A DNA stretch of 64,000 nucleotides from Pseudofabraea citricarpa (GCA_029641185.1 JAPWGK010000021.1:496001-560000), one strand, 5' to 3'. Positions 47,560 through 58,166 are shown, numbered from the stretch's first letter. Made by a program: numbers and translations. The notes: generated by a model not told the origin, from the sequence alone.

Positions 47560-49486
47560 CTATGCTGATCTTGTTGAGACTACAACCTTCATCACTGGTT
47601 TCTTCCATAATGTGTGCATCTCGGAGTCTCTGTGCCAGTCTATAGATGGATCCACCAACTTTAAGTCATATTTGAAGTGAATTTTAGCGAGGAATGTTCT
47701 CAACTCCATCCACCCAAGGCTTAACACTGGTCAGCAATATGATTACAATTGGATACAGGCTTTGTTGACTTACTTTCTCCCAAGGCATGCTCGTGATCCT
47801 GCTGAAAATGGCTGACTAGCTTCTAGGTTGTCCTTTTCATTACCACCTAACCATCTCTCGGGTTTGAAAGTCCAAGGATCTTCAAAATTCGATGCTGACA
47901 TAGATGCTGCAAATGGATTTGTCGACACGATTGTCTGAAAATGTTAGAAAGACTTCAAGAATAAGCAAAATTCAACTTACACCCTCTGGAAGAAAATTAT
48001 CATCCACTGTGTCTCCTCCCGAAGGCACAACGCGTGGAAGAGCAAATGGCAGCGGAGGATAGACACGCATTCCCTCGAGAATAATTGCATTTAGATATGG
48101 TAGTGTTGCTGTGGACGAGTTATCAATTTTCTCGTAAGAATCAAACGCATCGGATATCTCGTCTTGTAGCTTTTTCAGAATCTCCGGATATTTTTGAAGG
48201 TAGTAAGTGATGCAGCTGAGAGCTGTAGCAGTAGTCTCACTACCAGCGATTCTGAGGGGGTTAGCTTGGTAGGACGTTATTGTCGTAGGGACTTACACAA
48301 AATCTGAAGAGTGCGCTGCTATTTGGATATCAGAGATATTATCGTTCTCTCGAGCTTCAAGAATTTTGGTCAAGAAGTCTTTTCGGTCTGTCTCCTGGGT
48401 GATCCGCCTAAGAATGTTAAGCCTGGCATTTGAATTTCAACAACGAACTCACTTCCGGACTAGACTAGACTCAGTGTATAGGCTTCATGCCTCCGAGTAT
48501 CCTCAATGAGCTTTTTCAGAAGACTGGGGAACATGGTTTGAAACACTGTCGCTATCAATGGGAAGCGACCAAAACAGTCTGCCAAGGCACCCATCCCAAG
48601 AGCCTTGACAACAATCGAAACCCAGAAATGTTCAGTGCCTGAAACCTGTTAGTCAGATATTTAAAATATTTGATCTTTATGGCTTACCTGAAGCGATACC
48701 ACCAAAAGATTGACCGAAGGCCAAACTTCCAATGATATCAAAAGTGGCTAGGTTAAACCACATGGCTATATCGATACCACTCGCATCTCTTCCTCGCTCC
48801 CCAATCTGATCAATGAACATATCTACAACTTCTGCAACCAGATGCTCTTGTTCCTTGAAAGAATGATCTGAAAATGCAGATGAGAGATACCTACGCATAT
48901 CTGCGTGTTCTTTAGGATCTCTAGCACTGACAATAGAGTGCGCTTCATTGGCAAAGCTACCGCCATCATAAAATGGACTTTTGATGAATGGAAGATGACC
49001 CTTTCGTTGGCCGTAGATATCTTTCCATGAGTTACTTGTATTGAATGAGAGCTCATTCGGAGCAACTCTTACAACTGGGCCTGTACATATTTAGTTTTGG
49101 AAATAACGAAGTTACACTAAAATATTACCATATTTTTCATGAAGCAACAGCATCTCATAGGGCTGGCGGCCCCCCATAAATATACGACAATAAGAGAACT
49201 ATAAGAATAATTAGAACAACCATATGTGAGTGTTTGTTTATTGTAGATACATACATTACTAAATCGAGCTGTCACTGGACCTGGGAACTTGTTGAGTGGA
49301 TGTTTTTGAACAGTGTTCCATTTTATGAGCAGCCAGCATAATATCGCCTGCAATATTTACTTAGAATTTCATTTGTTCCGGGTCTTATTTCGAACTCACA
49401 AAAATTGAAGCAATAATGGCATATGATTTAAGCGGCATGATCACTGGAACTTCAGTCAGGAGAGGCAGGCTCCCAGAGTTAGACAT
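47560..49486 (-). CDS. Cytochrome P450 C (CYP65-like), paralogous to P450 B
   Basis: A multi-exon P450 on the minus strand. The first exon (49486-49400) encodes a hydrophobic anchor. Later exons carry NKFPGPVTARF, PVVRVAPNELSF, the region MRRYLSSAFSDHSFKEQ (C-helix-like), the I-helix near 48250-48300, an FKPERW segment at about 47875, the heme loop FSAGSRACLGRK near 47780-47810 (Cys present) and a tail ending at the TAG at 47562-47560. I placed the ends and the main exons but did not fix every internal splice site. It shares block order and a short anchor exon with P450 B, suggesting duplication within the cluster. A reversed copy of the promoter element lies 132 bp upstream. Likely role: a second oxidation on the sesquiterpene skeleton. 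Confidence 0.82.
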
Positions 49487-49897
49487 GATTGCAAAAGGAC
49501 TTTAGGAAGAGACTCCAGAAAATATCAAGCAAGTCTCAATTTCCTCATTTCAATAAGAAAATTCGCGGAACCTGAGTGTTGAGGGGGCCTTGTACTGGCT
49601 GACGGGAGTCCATCGTTTCGGCTAATATCCTAAATTGGAGCTTCCGAAAAACTGTCGGTGCTTTACTGCCACGCAAAATTATCACCATTGCTCACCTAAT
49701 TTCTCTCGTGGATACACCTCAATATGCAATAAAACTGTTGGCACTTGGTAGCCGCAATGTGCTTAATTTTAGGATCTGAGAGGCAATGATCACAGTTTGT
49801 TGACAGCGTTATGAAATCAAAAGGTTTAGTAATCCAGAGGGAAATCAAAGAATGAATTATGCATTTCTTTCCATATCTATCAAAACATCCAATGCTG
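49487..49897. promoter_or_regulatory. Promoter region of P450 C and 3' end of SDR
   Basis: 411 bp between two minus-strand genes. It contains cluster element copy 4 on the minus strand and the CCCGTCA core at 49600-49606. Confidence 0.55.
49619..49632 (-). promoter_or_regulatory. Cluster promoter element, copy 4
   Basis: Minus-strand TAGGATATTAGCCG, 132 bp upstream of the P450 C start. It has the same GG-to-CCG spacing as the other copies and a weaker match in the flanks. Confidence 0.45.
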
Positions 49898-50909
49898 TCA
49901 TATTTTGCTGAGCCTAAAGTCTGTTGCAGCTTGTTGTAGCCTTGTCTCTTGCAAATTCTCTGCTCCAAACCACTTTTCTCTGGAGTCTGCAAAGTAGCCT
50001 TCTAGTTCGGTATATCTTTCCCCTAGGGTCAAAATAGTTCTTCCGTTCCATCTTCCGGGTGATTGGACCCATTCGGTTGTGTCTTTGCCATATCTATCCA
50101 CTTTCGCCTTCTCTGTAGCTACAGCCGAATATACCACTGCTAAGCCAACGAAGTGGGCATTACTAACGGGTAAACCTGCGGCTATGATAGGTGCAGCTAG
50201 ATCAGCTGGTAGAAGTTTGGTGATGGTTGCAGCCGGAGCTACTGAATTTATAGTGATGTTTGTATCTCGAAGATTCGACCGCATAGCTCTCATGAAGTTT
50301 ATGAGCTACCAGAAATTAGCATGAATTCTCGGATATTACAATCCCATGGTTTTTGACTAACAGCAAGTTTGGTAGCACTATATACTGGAAGTGATTGTTC
50401 AGCAGCATAAGCCGTTGCACTAGAGGTGATGACTACACTCCCTTTCGTCCCATGCATTTTCATGTTTGATAGCGCCAGCTTCACAAAGTTGAGTGTGCCC
50501 CGAAGATTAACATCAATTACACGATAAGTTGGCTCCTGTAGGTTGCCTTGATCATCGAATGTGTCGGTGAGGTAGTTTCCATCTTCAGTCACACCTGCAT
50601 TTGCGAGGGCAATGTCTACTATGCCTGCATGCTGGAAAGCGAGCGTGAGATCTGACCATTTAGATATATCGCACTTTTGAAATGTGATTTTCTCATCAAG
50701 AATCTCATCTGGTTTGTTCAAATCTAAAATGAAAACTCTGGCGCCCTTGGAGGAGAGGATCTTTGCAGAAGCCAACCCAATTCCAGAGGATCCGCCTATA
50801 AAACAAATAAGCTTCGCTTTGTGGCATCGCCTTTGGCCATACCTGTTATGATGGCAGTCTTTCCCTCCAGACTAGGGATATCTGATTCCAAGATATCTAG
50901 TTTCGACAT
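49898..50909 (-). CDS. Short-chain dehydrogenase/reductase
   Basis: Three exons (50909-50843, 50795-50362, 50305-49898) give 302 residues. Classical SDR motifs are complete: cofactor loop TGGSSGIG (residues 22-29, split by the first intron), NAG in ALANAG, and catalytic Ser in SVVITSSA with YSATK (Tyr161, Lys165). The Asp in FILDLNKP at the end of the second beta strand favours NAD(H). The length and C-terminal extension fit the 15-hydroxyprostaglandin-dehydrogenase-like group. It is divergent from the terpene synthase with 390 bp between starts. In the pathway it would interconvert an alcohol made by a P450 and a ketone, which is inference. Confidence 0.88.
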
Positions 50910-50992
50910 TGTTTAAATTATGAATCCCTACTATCAGGAAATTTCCCAAAATTTAAGGATATAGTTGATCACTTCACGGGCGGAACCCAAAA

Positions 50993-51006
50993 TAGGAAGG
51001 AGCCCG
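50993..51006 (+). promoter_or_regulatory. Cluster promoter element, copy 5
   Basis: TAGGAAGGAGCCCG, overlapping the start of the 13-base element at 51001-51013. Confidence 0.55.
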
Positions 51007-51013
51007 TCAAAAG
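51001..51013 (+). promoter_or_regulatory. Second shared promoter element AGCCCGTCAAAAG
   Basis: Exact copy of 46235-46247. Here it overlaps the CCCG end of the first element. Confidence 0.4.
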
Positions 51014-51299
51014 CTGATAGGCTCGTGCTTCTTCACCGCTGCGGCAACACCCGTTTTAGTCTTTTCCTAGCGAATCTCTTAGACGATTAAGGTTCACTTT
51101 AATTCCACGGCATATTCTCGGTATATCACTAACAATTCTGAAAGACGTAGATTGTGGATTTCCAGATATAGAATTCCGAAGCTTCTACGTGATTACACAA
51201 TCAGCAATTAGTGGAATAGGATATAAATGAAAATATGGAAGATTTATTAGTCTTCTTCTATCGAAGGGGTTTGGCAATTTTGAACAGCAACTGTCCATC

Positions 51300-52425
51300 A
51301 TGCTATCCTTTAGTAGCACTCTGGCCTCGTACATTTCCTGGACAACAACTCCAGTCTCGCCGAGAAAACCTGCGCCTCCAATTCCGAGAAGATACAATCC
51401 TTCTAATTTGGCTCCCCCAGCACGCTTCACGCCCAAAGTCCACCCAAACGAAGGAGAAGTATCTGCTAGAGTCAACAAATATTTCCTCCAGAACTGGCCT
51501 TTCCAGAATGCTAAAGCAAGAAAAAAGTTTGTCGATGCAGGCTTCTCACGCGTGACTTGCTTTTATTACCCCCTGGCCCTGAATGATAGGATCGAGTTTG
51601 CATGTAAACTGTTGACTCTGCTTTTTTTGATCGACGGTACGTACTTTTCCGTCCCACAAAAATCAATCCGCTGACAGTGTGTAAGATATCTTAGAAGACA
51701 TGTCATTCGTAGATGGTTCAGCATATAATGAAAAGCTCATTCCAATTTCCAGAGGTCACGTCTTACCAGATCGGAATGTGCCGGTAGAATGGATTACTTA
51801 TGATCTGTGGGAGGATATGAGAGCATGTGACAAAAGTCTTGCAGATGAGATATTGGAGCCTGTATTTACGTTTATGCGTGCTCAAACCGATAACAGTCGT
51901 CTGGTCATGAAGCAGATGGGTCCATACCTGGAATATCGAGAGAAGGATGTCGGCAAAGCGTAAGCGATCAAGATGTCAACCTGCAAACTTTCTCTAACAG
52001 CACGCAGGCTCCTCTCCGCACTCATGCGATTTAGTATGAAATTGAACCTTACTCAAGTCGAACTAGATTCTGTCAGAGAGATTGAGCAAAATTGTTCCAA
52101 GCACATCTCAGTACTTAATGACATTTACAGTTGGGAAAAAGAATTGAAGGCATCCCAGAACTCTTCAGAAGAGGGCTCGGTGCTTTGTTCATCCGTTCTC
52201 GTGATGGCAACTGAAGCAAATCTAAACTTCTCTGCGGCCAAAAGAATATTGTGGATCATGTGTCGGGAATGGGAACTTGTTCACGAGGAATTATGGGCAC
52301 GCAGATTGCTGGAATCAAAGTGCAGTAACGATTTGTTGGCGTTTGTCAAGGGGCTCGAGTATCAAATGAGCGGGAATGAGGCATGGAGCGAATCGACTTT
52401 AAGATATCACGCCACTGATAATTGA
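51300..52425 (+). CDS. Aristolochene-synthase-type sesquiterpene cyclase
   Basis: Three exons (51300-51636, 51686-51959, 52008-52425) give 342 residues, the size of fungal aristolochene synthases. The aspartate-rich Mg site is complete after splicing: Asp112-Asp113-Ile-Leu-Glu, with the intron inside the second Asp codon. The NSE triad is in NDIYSWEKE (Asn241, Ser245, Glu249). The blocks PLALNDRIEFACKLLTLLF, ISRGHVLPDR, EYREKDVGKALLSALMRF and KGLEYQMSGNEAWS strongly recall fungal aristolochene synthases, which cyclise farnesyl diphosphate through germacrene A to the eremophilane skeleton. The N-terminus is Pro-rich and divergent. The assignment to the family is firm. That the product is aristolochene itself rather than a related eremophilane or eudesmane is inference. 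It is the defining enzyme of the cluster and shares a promoter with the SDR. Confidence 0.9.
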
Positions 52426-54209
52426 TCTTGTGAACAGAACAAAGCTTTAATAGAATAAATAATATGTCTACTAAACCAGCCACTTGGTAACCTAGAATAA
52501 CGTTTTAGAATTCTCCCAGTTTGTGCTCGGCACGGCTTTCAGTCATGCCGCGTGGCCGCATGGTGATATGGCAATGCTAAGACCCGTGCCGAGTGCAAAC
52601 TAACCCATACTGAACACGGCCAATGCAACGTGCTGGACACCACTTAGAGTTCCAGGGGCAGCTTACAATTACTTTACCCTTCTTTTTCTCCCCCTCGTGC
52701 AACTTTAAATGCTGGCCCATCCATGTCCCGCCCAATCATCGGAGTTTAATCGTCACGCGACGACCCAGAACTCTAATTGATGCTTAGCAGACTGCATTAG
52801 CGGTCTTCGTTGTGGACGACTTTGTATGGTACGTGTTCTTGCAGATTGAGTGAGTTTCAAGTTCTTGGAAATTTTGAATCTTCGTTCTGACCAGGTATCA
52901 CCATGCAATTGTCTTGGCTCGTAATTCGAATGAACCAGTTTGTCGTCTTTAGTTACCGACAACTCTGTCTGTGGCCGGACTTAGAAGATAAGCACGTAAT
53001 CGCTACTCAAAAACGTGCAAAAAAGTATCCCGAAAGTATAATGAGACTTTACCGGCGACGGAAATGGAAATAAAGTTATCTCTTTCGAACTCCTGTGCGA
53101 ATGGAAGTGTGGCTTATTACGGATTGAGCTCTTGGTACAGTATTCTAAAGCTCTTGGACGCAAGCATTCGAACCACTTGGATGAAGATGTTGGATGATTG
53201 AACAACCAGCCATCTAGTTCTCAACGGAATCAGAAGCTCCCGGCTTCAATCGAATGACAATGTGTTTGACTCGAACCAAAGAATCCTAAAAATGTGTAAT
53301 AGTCGCCGCATTCACATGTCCCACGCTCTTCGGCATCTAAAGACTAAGCGAGTCCCTTGAACACGTGCCCCATGCTTTAGTAGGTAGGTACACTTCAAAT
53401 GCCGTTCAGCTCCAGACCAATTAGACTGATGCCCATTCCTATTAGCGCAGCCCAGGACTACGCAGCAAGACTGGGTGAGCTTCAGACTAAATACTCACCG
53501 CTGAAATGGAAGCAGGCTATTTAGAGTGTAGTACCTACCCAGGCGCTTTAACTTCAGCTGGTTACCCCGGTGGTGCTGTGTTATATCTGGAGGAGCCTTA
53601 TTGAAGTCTAATTTGAAGCTTAAAGATACACTTAAACAAACTTCGAAAGACGTTATAAAGTTTGAACACCGCCTTTTCATGAATCATGATTTAAGCTCTG
53701 TATCCTTACCGCTACTTACAGTGCAACAACAGCATGCTGAAGATTAGTCATTCGCATGGTAGCCCGGTATTTGGAATAGCTCTACCTAGATAAAGAGCGG
53801 AGTTTACTCCGCCATGAACAGCAGCCTGTCATAACGAAGCTCGTATATTGCATAGCGGGGCGGGGGGAAGTTCTGGAGTAGGGAACAAACTTTCCTGAAT
53901 TAGACCTTTCGTTCTTCGACCATGATTTGGCATTCAATGAAATGTCTCCGTTAAGTTCATCGTTGGAGGCTTTGGAGAGCACGTTCAATTTTAGCAGCGA
54001 TTCTCAAGAACAAGAGAGCCAGCAGGGCCGGAGTGGGAAATATGGGAGCATTTCTCTTGCCTCTGGTGGTGAGTTAAATTCCAGATCAGAAACAACATTT
54101 CTAAGACGAAACAGAAACACTGAACGAAAGGATACAATCAAGACCACAAAGCATGTCTGGTAAGTTTGAGTTCTTCCCGAGATGGACGGATCAAAGCTGA
54201 CAGATCTAG
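52426..54209. other. Intergenic region upstream of the AflR-type gene
   Basis: No gene supported up to about 53,900. An imperfect inverted repeat lies at 52518-52601. A frame from 53942 to 54158 (MSPLSSSLEALESTF start) could be an upstream exon of the regulator but does not join the next exon in frame by any splice pair I could find. No C-x2-C-x6-C zinc cluster was seen on either strand. Confidence 0.45.
52518..52601. repeat. Imperfect inverted repeat
   Basis: AGTTTGTGCTCGGCACGG at the left end pairs with the inverse of CCGTGCCGAGTGCAAACT at the right (16 of 18 bases), around a spacer of about 48 bp. It could be a tiny foldback element, a transcript hairpin downstream of the synthase, or a regulator site. 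Confidence 0.55.
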
Positions 54210-54941
54210 TATTTGGACATTCCCGGACGAGGAGTTCAAGCAGCAACACCTACTCAGACAGCCCGAGAAGCTCCATCCAGGACGTCGACGCCGAGGACAG
54301 ACCTGTGCCACAACCAATGCATGAGCAGCACGCTCGCGATTCTGGAAGACGTGCAGCGCCACAACAACAACAACAACAAAGCGAGCCGCGGCCTCTGCTC
54401 GGCCGAGCAGCATCTCTACCTGCTGAAACAGGCCATGGTGCAGTACCGGATGATGCTCGACGAGTGCCAGACCTGCACGACCGTGTCGGGTCTCATGACG
54501 CTGTGGACGCTGCTGATGGAGAAGATCATCAACGCTTTCGAGAACGTGGCCAGCAGCTGGGACAGCATCAAGCAGAACCCCGAGGAATCGTGCAGCTCGT
54601 CCTCGTCCTCTTGCAGCTGCCCCCTCTCGTCGAAGAGGCACGCCGGCTTTGAGAACGAGTACGATCGCGCGAGATTCCGCAATGAGAAACTAGCCGGCGC
54701 GAGAGCGTTCCGCGTCGGTGAGTATTTTGTCGAGGGCTTTGAGGAGAGGTATGATTTGTTTGGGTTCCTGATCTCGATGCAGGTTAGACAGGTCTGTCAT
54801 CTACTGAAGGCCTTGAACATTCGTGCGAAAGCCGCTAATTGGGAGGCGCATCTGGCTGCGCTTCAACCTGCGGAATGGAGATTAAGACAGTTAGATAAAC
54901 AGCTGCGGGAAAGTAGTTCTCAATCGTTATTTGATAGATGA
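54210..54941 (+). CDS. AflR-type regulatory domain protein, partial
   Basis: The frame ending at 54941 encodes the C-terminal regulatory domain seen in AflR and related Zn2Cys6 cluster activators: CMSSTLAILEDVQ, a polar spacer, LLKQAMVQYRMML followed by CQTC and LMTLWTLLMEKIINAF, then a Ser/Cys-rich insert, FRVGEYFVEG and MQVRQVCHLLKALNIR. An acceptor at 54208-54209 (GATCTAG) would begin this exon. The DNA-binding zinc cluster and linker that should come first were not found within 1.8 kb upstream. Either the N-terminus lies in exons I could not recognise or the gene has lost it and may be non-functional. A second frame over 54182-54652 on the same strand is Ser/Gln-rich and is probably a shadow. 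Its location beside the synthase suggests it is, or was, the pathway regulator. Confidence 0.6.
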   Translation, partial: YLDIPGRGVQAATPTQTAREAPSRTSTPRTDLCHNQCMSSTLAILEDVQRHNNNNNKASRGLCSAEQHLYLLKQAMVQYRMMLDECQTCTTVSGLMTLWTLLMEKIINAFENVASSWDSIKQNPEESCSSSSSSCSCPLSSKRHAGFENEYDRARFRNEKLAGARAFRVGEYFVEGFEERYDLFGFLISMQVRQVCHLLKALNIRAKAANWEAHLAALQPAEWRLRQLDKQLRESSSQSLFDR

Positions 54942-55587
54942 AATGAGATACCAATTAGAATAACAAGAGATGTAGTGATGCTGAAATCTCGATAAGGAAA
55001 GTATTAATGCTCTCTTGAGCTATAGGCCGAGATGTGTCGGGAAGACACATGAATATTGCAGTATCATAACAACCCAGAGGAACCAAGTATTTAGGAGTAC
55101 AATTACCTTATTTCTTTTTAATTTTATTTGATATATATTAGAAGAAGAATACCAGCTTGGGTTATAAATGAAAACCCGGTCAAATTTGACAACATACCAC
55201 TGTTTTCTTCCTCGGTTCCTATCCAGAAAGAAATAACATTATAGATATTATCACTATATCTCAACAAAGTTTGCTCTGGCCTGAGTGGTAGTTTAGCAAA
55301 AACACATAAAGCGAGACTGCAACAGTAACAGCGAAGCAGGAATACCCCTGCTGACTTTCGTCAGAGAGATGAAAAAAAGTCGTCAAATAAAGACCGATTA
55401 GTATTTAGTTACGTGGTTTCCAAACTTGAAATCGATGTCAAAAATAACTAGTTTTATAGCATAGACGCAAAATCAGCCGGCAATTATATCAAGTTATTTA
55501 AGGAATCGATCTGTTCTTTTAAAAAGAGAAGACATGTGCCTCTTGTTCATCTTATCATTGTATAAAGTTCATCTAAATTCTAATATT
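54942..55587. other. AT-rich intergenic region, right edge of cluster
   Basis: About 650 bp, AT-rich, convergent space between the AflR-type gene (+) and the sugar transporter (-). Nothing recognised. Confidence 0.6.
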
Positions 55588-57316
55588 CTACATGTTATCA
55601 TTCGCCTTCTTGGACTCCTGGCCCCTACTCTGCGTATCAGTGACATAAGTTCCAAACTCCTTGGCCGAGATCTTCTTCATGAACATCTCATCCAGCTCTT
55701 CGTAAGTACGGCCCTTAGTCTCTGGCTGGTAGATCCAGAGATAGACAAGACAGATGAATGAAGTTCCTCCAAAGATGAACCCCACCTTGCCTCCCAGGTT
55801 GGCCTTGTCGGGGTTGAAGATGTAGGGGAGCGTAAAGCTCCACATCAGACTGAACAGACTCTGCGTAGCAAGACCAATAGCGATAGTCTTGACGCGAAGT
55901 CGCGATGTGGAAACCTCTGTAAGCAGGGTGTAGGCTGTCGCTCCAATGCTGAGGTTGTAGACGAAGCAGTAGATCAGGATCATGGCGATTGCTCCTTTGA
56001 GCTCAGCTTTCGATCCGCCGACTGCGAGACCTCCCATGATCCAGTTGAGGGCCGTTAAGACGACGGTTCCCCAGAACGTCAGTGGGCGACGTCCAACCCG
56101 ATCAACGAGGTACCAGGAACAGACGTTTCCTAACATGGAGAGAATCTGCTGGACGATTTGGAGCTTGAAGGATGTCGAGACGGAATACCCAGCAAGCTGC
56201 ATGTAGTACGTCGAATATGACGATGCGAAGACAACCCCGGTCCACATTTGAATGGAGAGGGGAGCGATAGAAATGATGGTACGGCGGAGATTGGACTTGC
56301 GGAAACATTCGAGGTATGTTGCTCCTTCTGTCTCATTCTTCACTTGATCGAGAGTGATCTTGATAGTTGAAAGCGCCTTATCTTCCTCGCCATTTCTGTG
56401 GCCCAGACGCTTGAGACTTCTCAATGCTGCATCATCGCGGCCCTTGCTGACGAGCCACCATGGAGATTCTGGCATGAAGAAGACAAAGGCCGAAGCTACG
56501 GCGGCGAAACCGTACTGCGAACAGAAGATTGCTCGGTATGCCCATCTGTTGGTGTATGTTCCAGTGCTGTTGACGATGAGGGCGACAGTAAACGGACCAA
56601 CGGTATACGATAGAGCAATCATACAAGTCATTAGACCACGAAGAGCTAGTGGTGTAATCTACATGCTTCGTTAGCATCTTGTCAGACTATAAGGTTCGAA
56701 ACACTTACCTCGCCAATATATGTGCCGGAGACGGCTTGGATAGTTCCGACCGCAAATCCATTCAAGAACTTTCCTCCGAAGAATAATTCATTCGTTGTCG
56801 CCACGAACTCCATGGTAATTGAAACGAAAGAAAGACAAAGAGCGCCAACCAAGCACCATCTTCGTCCAACACGATCCGCCAACTGGCCCGAGAAAAGTGC
56901 ACCAATAACCTGACTGGCAAACCGTAAGCAGCTGGTCTTTGGAAACGGTTCAGGGCAACTTACGAGCTGACTGGTGCACCAGAGAAGGCCGACTGCCATT
57001 TGGCTGAGAGGACGTAGTCGCCTTCAAAGAAAGAGCCAAAGTCCTTGCGGAATTGAGGGATACTGAGGATGTTCCCCGACGCCTGGTTTTCGAAACTCAC
57101 CAGCAACACCGTCCAGACAGCAAACATGCACCAGCCGAATGCTAATGGATTTCGCCGTATGGCTTGTAGCTTGGTCTGCTCGTGCTCTTCCTGGTTGGCA
57201 ATGCCTGCAAGAACATCGTCGGCAGGGTACTCGTGATGGACTTCGTTGGCAGGATACTCGTGATGGGAGGTGCCATGCGGCTTATCCTCGATGTCCTTTT
57301 CCATGGTGGTGCTCAT
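55588..57316 (-). CDS. MFS sugar transporter, alpha-glucoside/hexose type
   Basis: Three exons (57316-56964, 56913-56709, 56658-55588) give 542 residues with 12 predicted membrane segments. Sugar-porter signatures are present: DRVGRRW in the first half, PESPWWLVSKGR after segment 6, DRVGRRP in the second half and PETKGRTYEELDEMF at the end. The N-terminal SFENQASGNILSIPQF resembles maltose/alpha-glucoside permeases. The cytosolic N-terminus carries a small duplicated HHEYPA(N/D)(E/D)V unit. It takes up sugars by proton symport at the plasma membrane, and the substrate is only a family guess. It has no cluster element upstream and is probably outside the metabolite cluster. Confidence 0.87.
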
Positions 57317-58166
57317 TGTGAAGGAGGATTGATAGAAGAGGTGAGCGGGTGAGGGCAGGTCTTATGAAGGAAGACAATGTATTGAGGAGGAGATGGAAAG
57401 AAAGCAAGGAGTATTGGACTTCTATATAGAAGCCATTCCAGGATCCGGTATTCCATGCTCCTGGACCAACTGCGTATGCTCAGAGCTAGACTACGGCATA
57501 AATCCCCACCCGTGCTTCCAACTGCTGCTTCTGGCAAGACTTCCAGGGCCAGGATTGCAGATACCCCATGGGCCGCGGGCTGACTTCGGGGCTGGCATTC
57601 TTCTCCAGAATCGAGCGGGTAAAGGCCGGCAGACAAGTTCTTCTCTCCAGACTCAGGCGGTTATGCACTCCAGAATGGGGTTGTATCAGCTACCAGCTAC
57701 CCTACAACCGGACGCCGGCTCCGAGAATGGGGATGCCTCTACCCCATACTTCCAAACTCGTGGTTTCCCAGCCCCAACCAGCCCCAAGATGCCCCAGAAA
57801 TCGGAAGACCAAGTCGGCCCTTTGCAACCATCAAGCGATGATGGCGTGTTTCGGGAAAGAAGCTCGGGAATGACCTCGGCGCCTACTCCAGCGAAGAACA
57901 AGAAAGGATCAGATGCGGGGAGTGTCAAGTCATCTTACTCGATTTCCCCTGCTCGAGTTCATCGTCACGAGTCAGGCGAGCACGGATTACATAATGCATA
58001 ATTGACATCATTAACCACGGTGAGTGAGCTTCAATATTAGCTAGAATGAACTTGCATGGAACCCGTGCCAACAACCAAATAACAGACTCTCCTATCTCCA
58101 GCCTCTCCCCTCCTATCCTTACAACTTCATATCCTTACAACTTCATTTCCTTACAACTTCATTTCC
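57317..58166. other. Intergenic region with 16-bp tandem repeat
   Basis: No gene supported. A plus-strand open frame of 202 codons (57393-58001) is Pro/Ser-rich with no domain and overlaps the sugar transporter promoter. The right end contains the tandem repeat at 58115-58178. Confidence 0.5.

Larger units (their letters stand above)
50910..51299. promoter_or_regulatory. Shared divergent promoter, SDR / terpene synthase
   Basis: 390 bp. It holds cluster element copy 5 with an overlapping AGCCCGTCAAAAG. The element is about 84 bp from the SDR start and 293 bp from the synthase start. Confidence 0.6.

Noticed and set aside
52793..52850. Cys-rich plus-strand frame (C-x3-C-x5-C) before the regulator
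   Set aside because: Spacing does not fit the C-x2-C-x6-C pattern of a Zn2Cys6 cluster and the frame ends quickly.
54182..54652. 156-codon plus frame (QQQQ- and RRAAP-containing) overlapping the AflR-type exon
   Set aside because: The 54213 frame carries the conserved regulatory-domain blocks. This frame is the +1 shadow, although its first 30 residues are Ser-rich.
57393..58001. 202-codon plus frame between the sugar transporter and the cleavage oxygenase
   Set aside because: Pro/Ser-rich with no domain. It covers the sugar transporter's upstream region and has no supporting signals.
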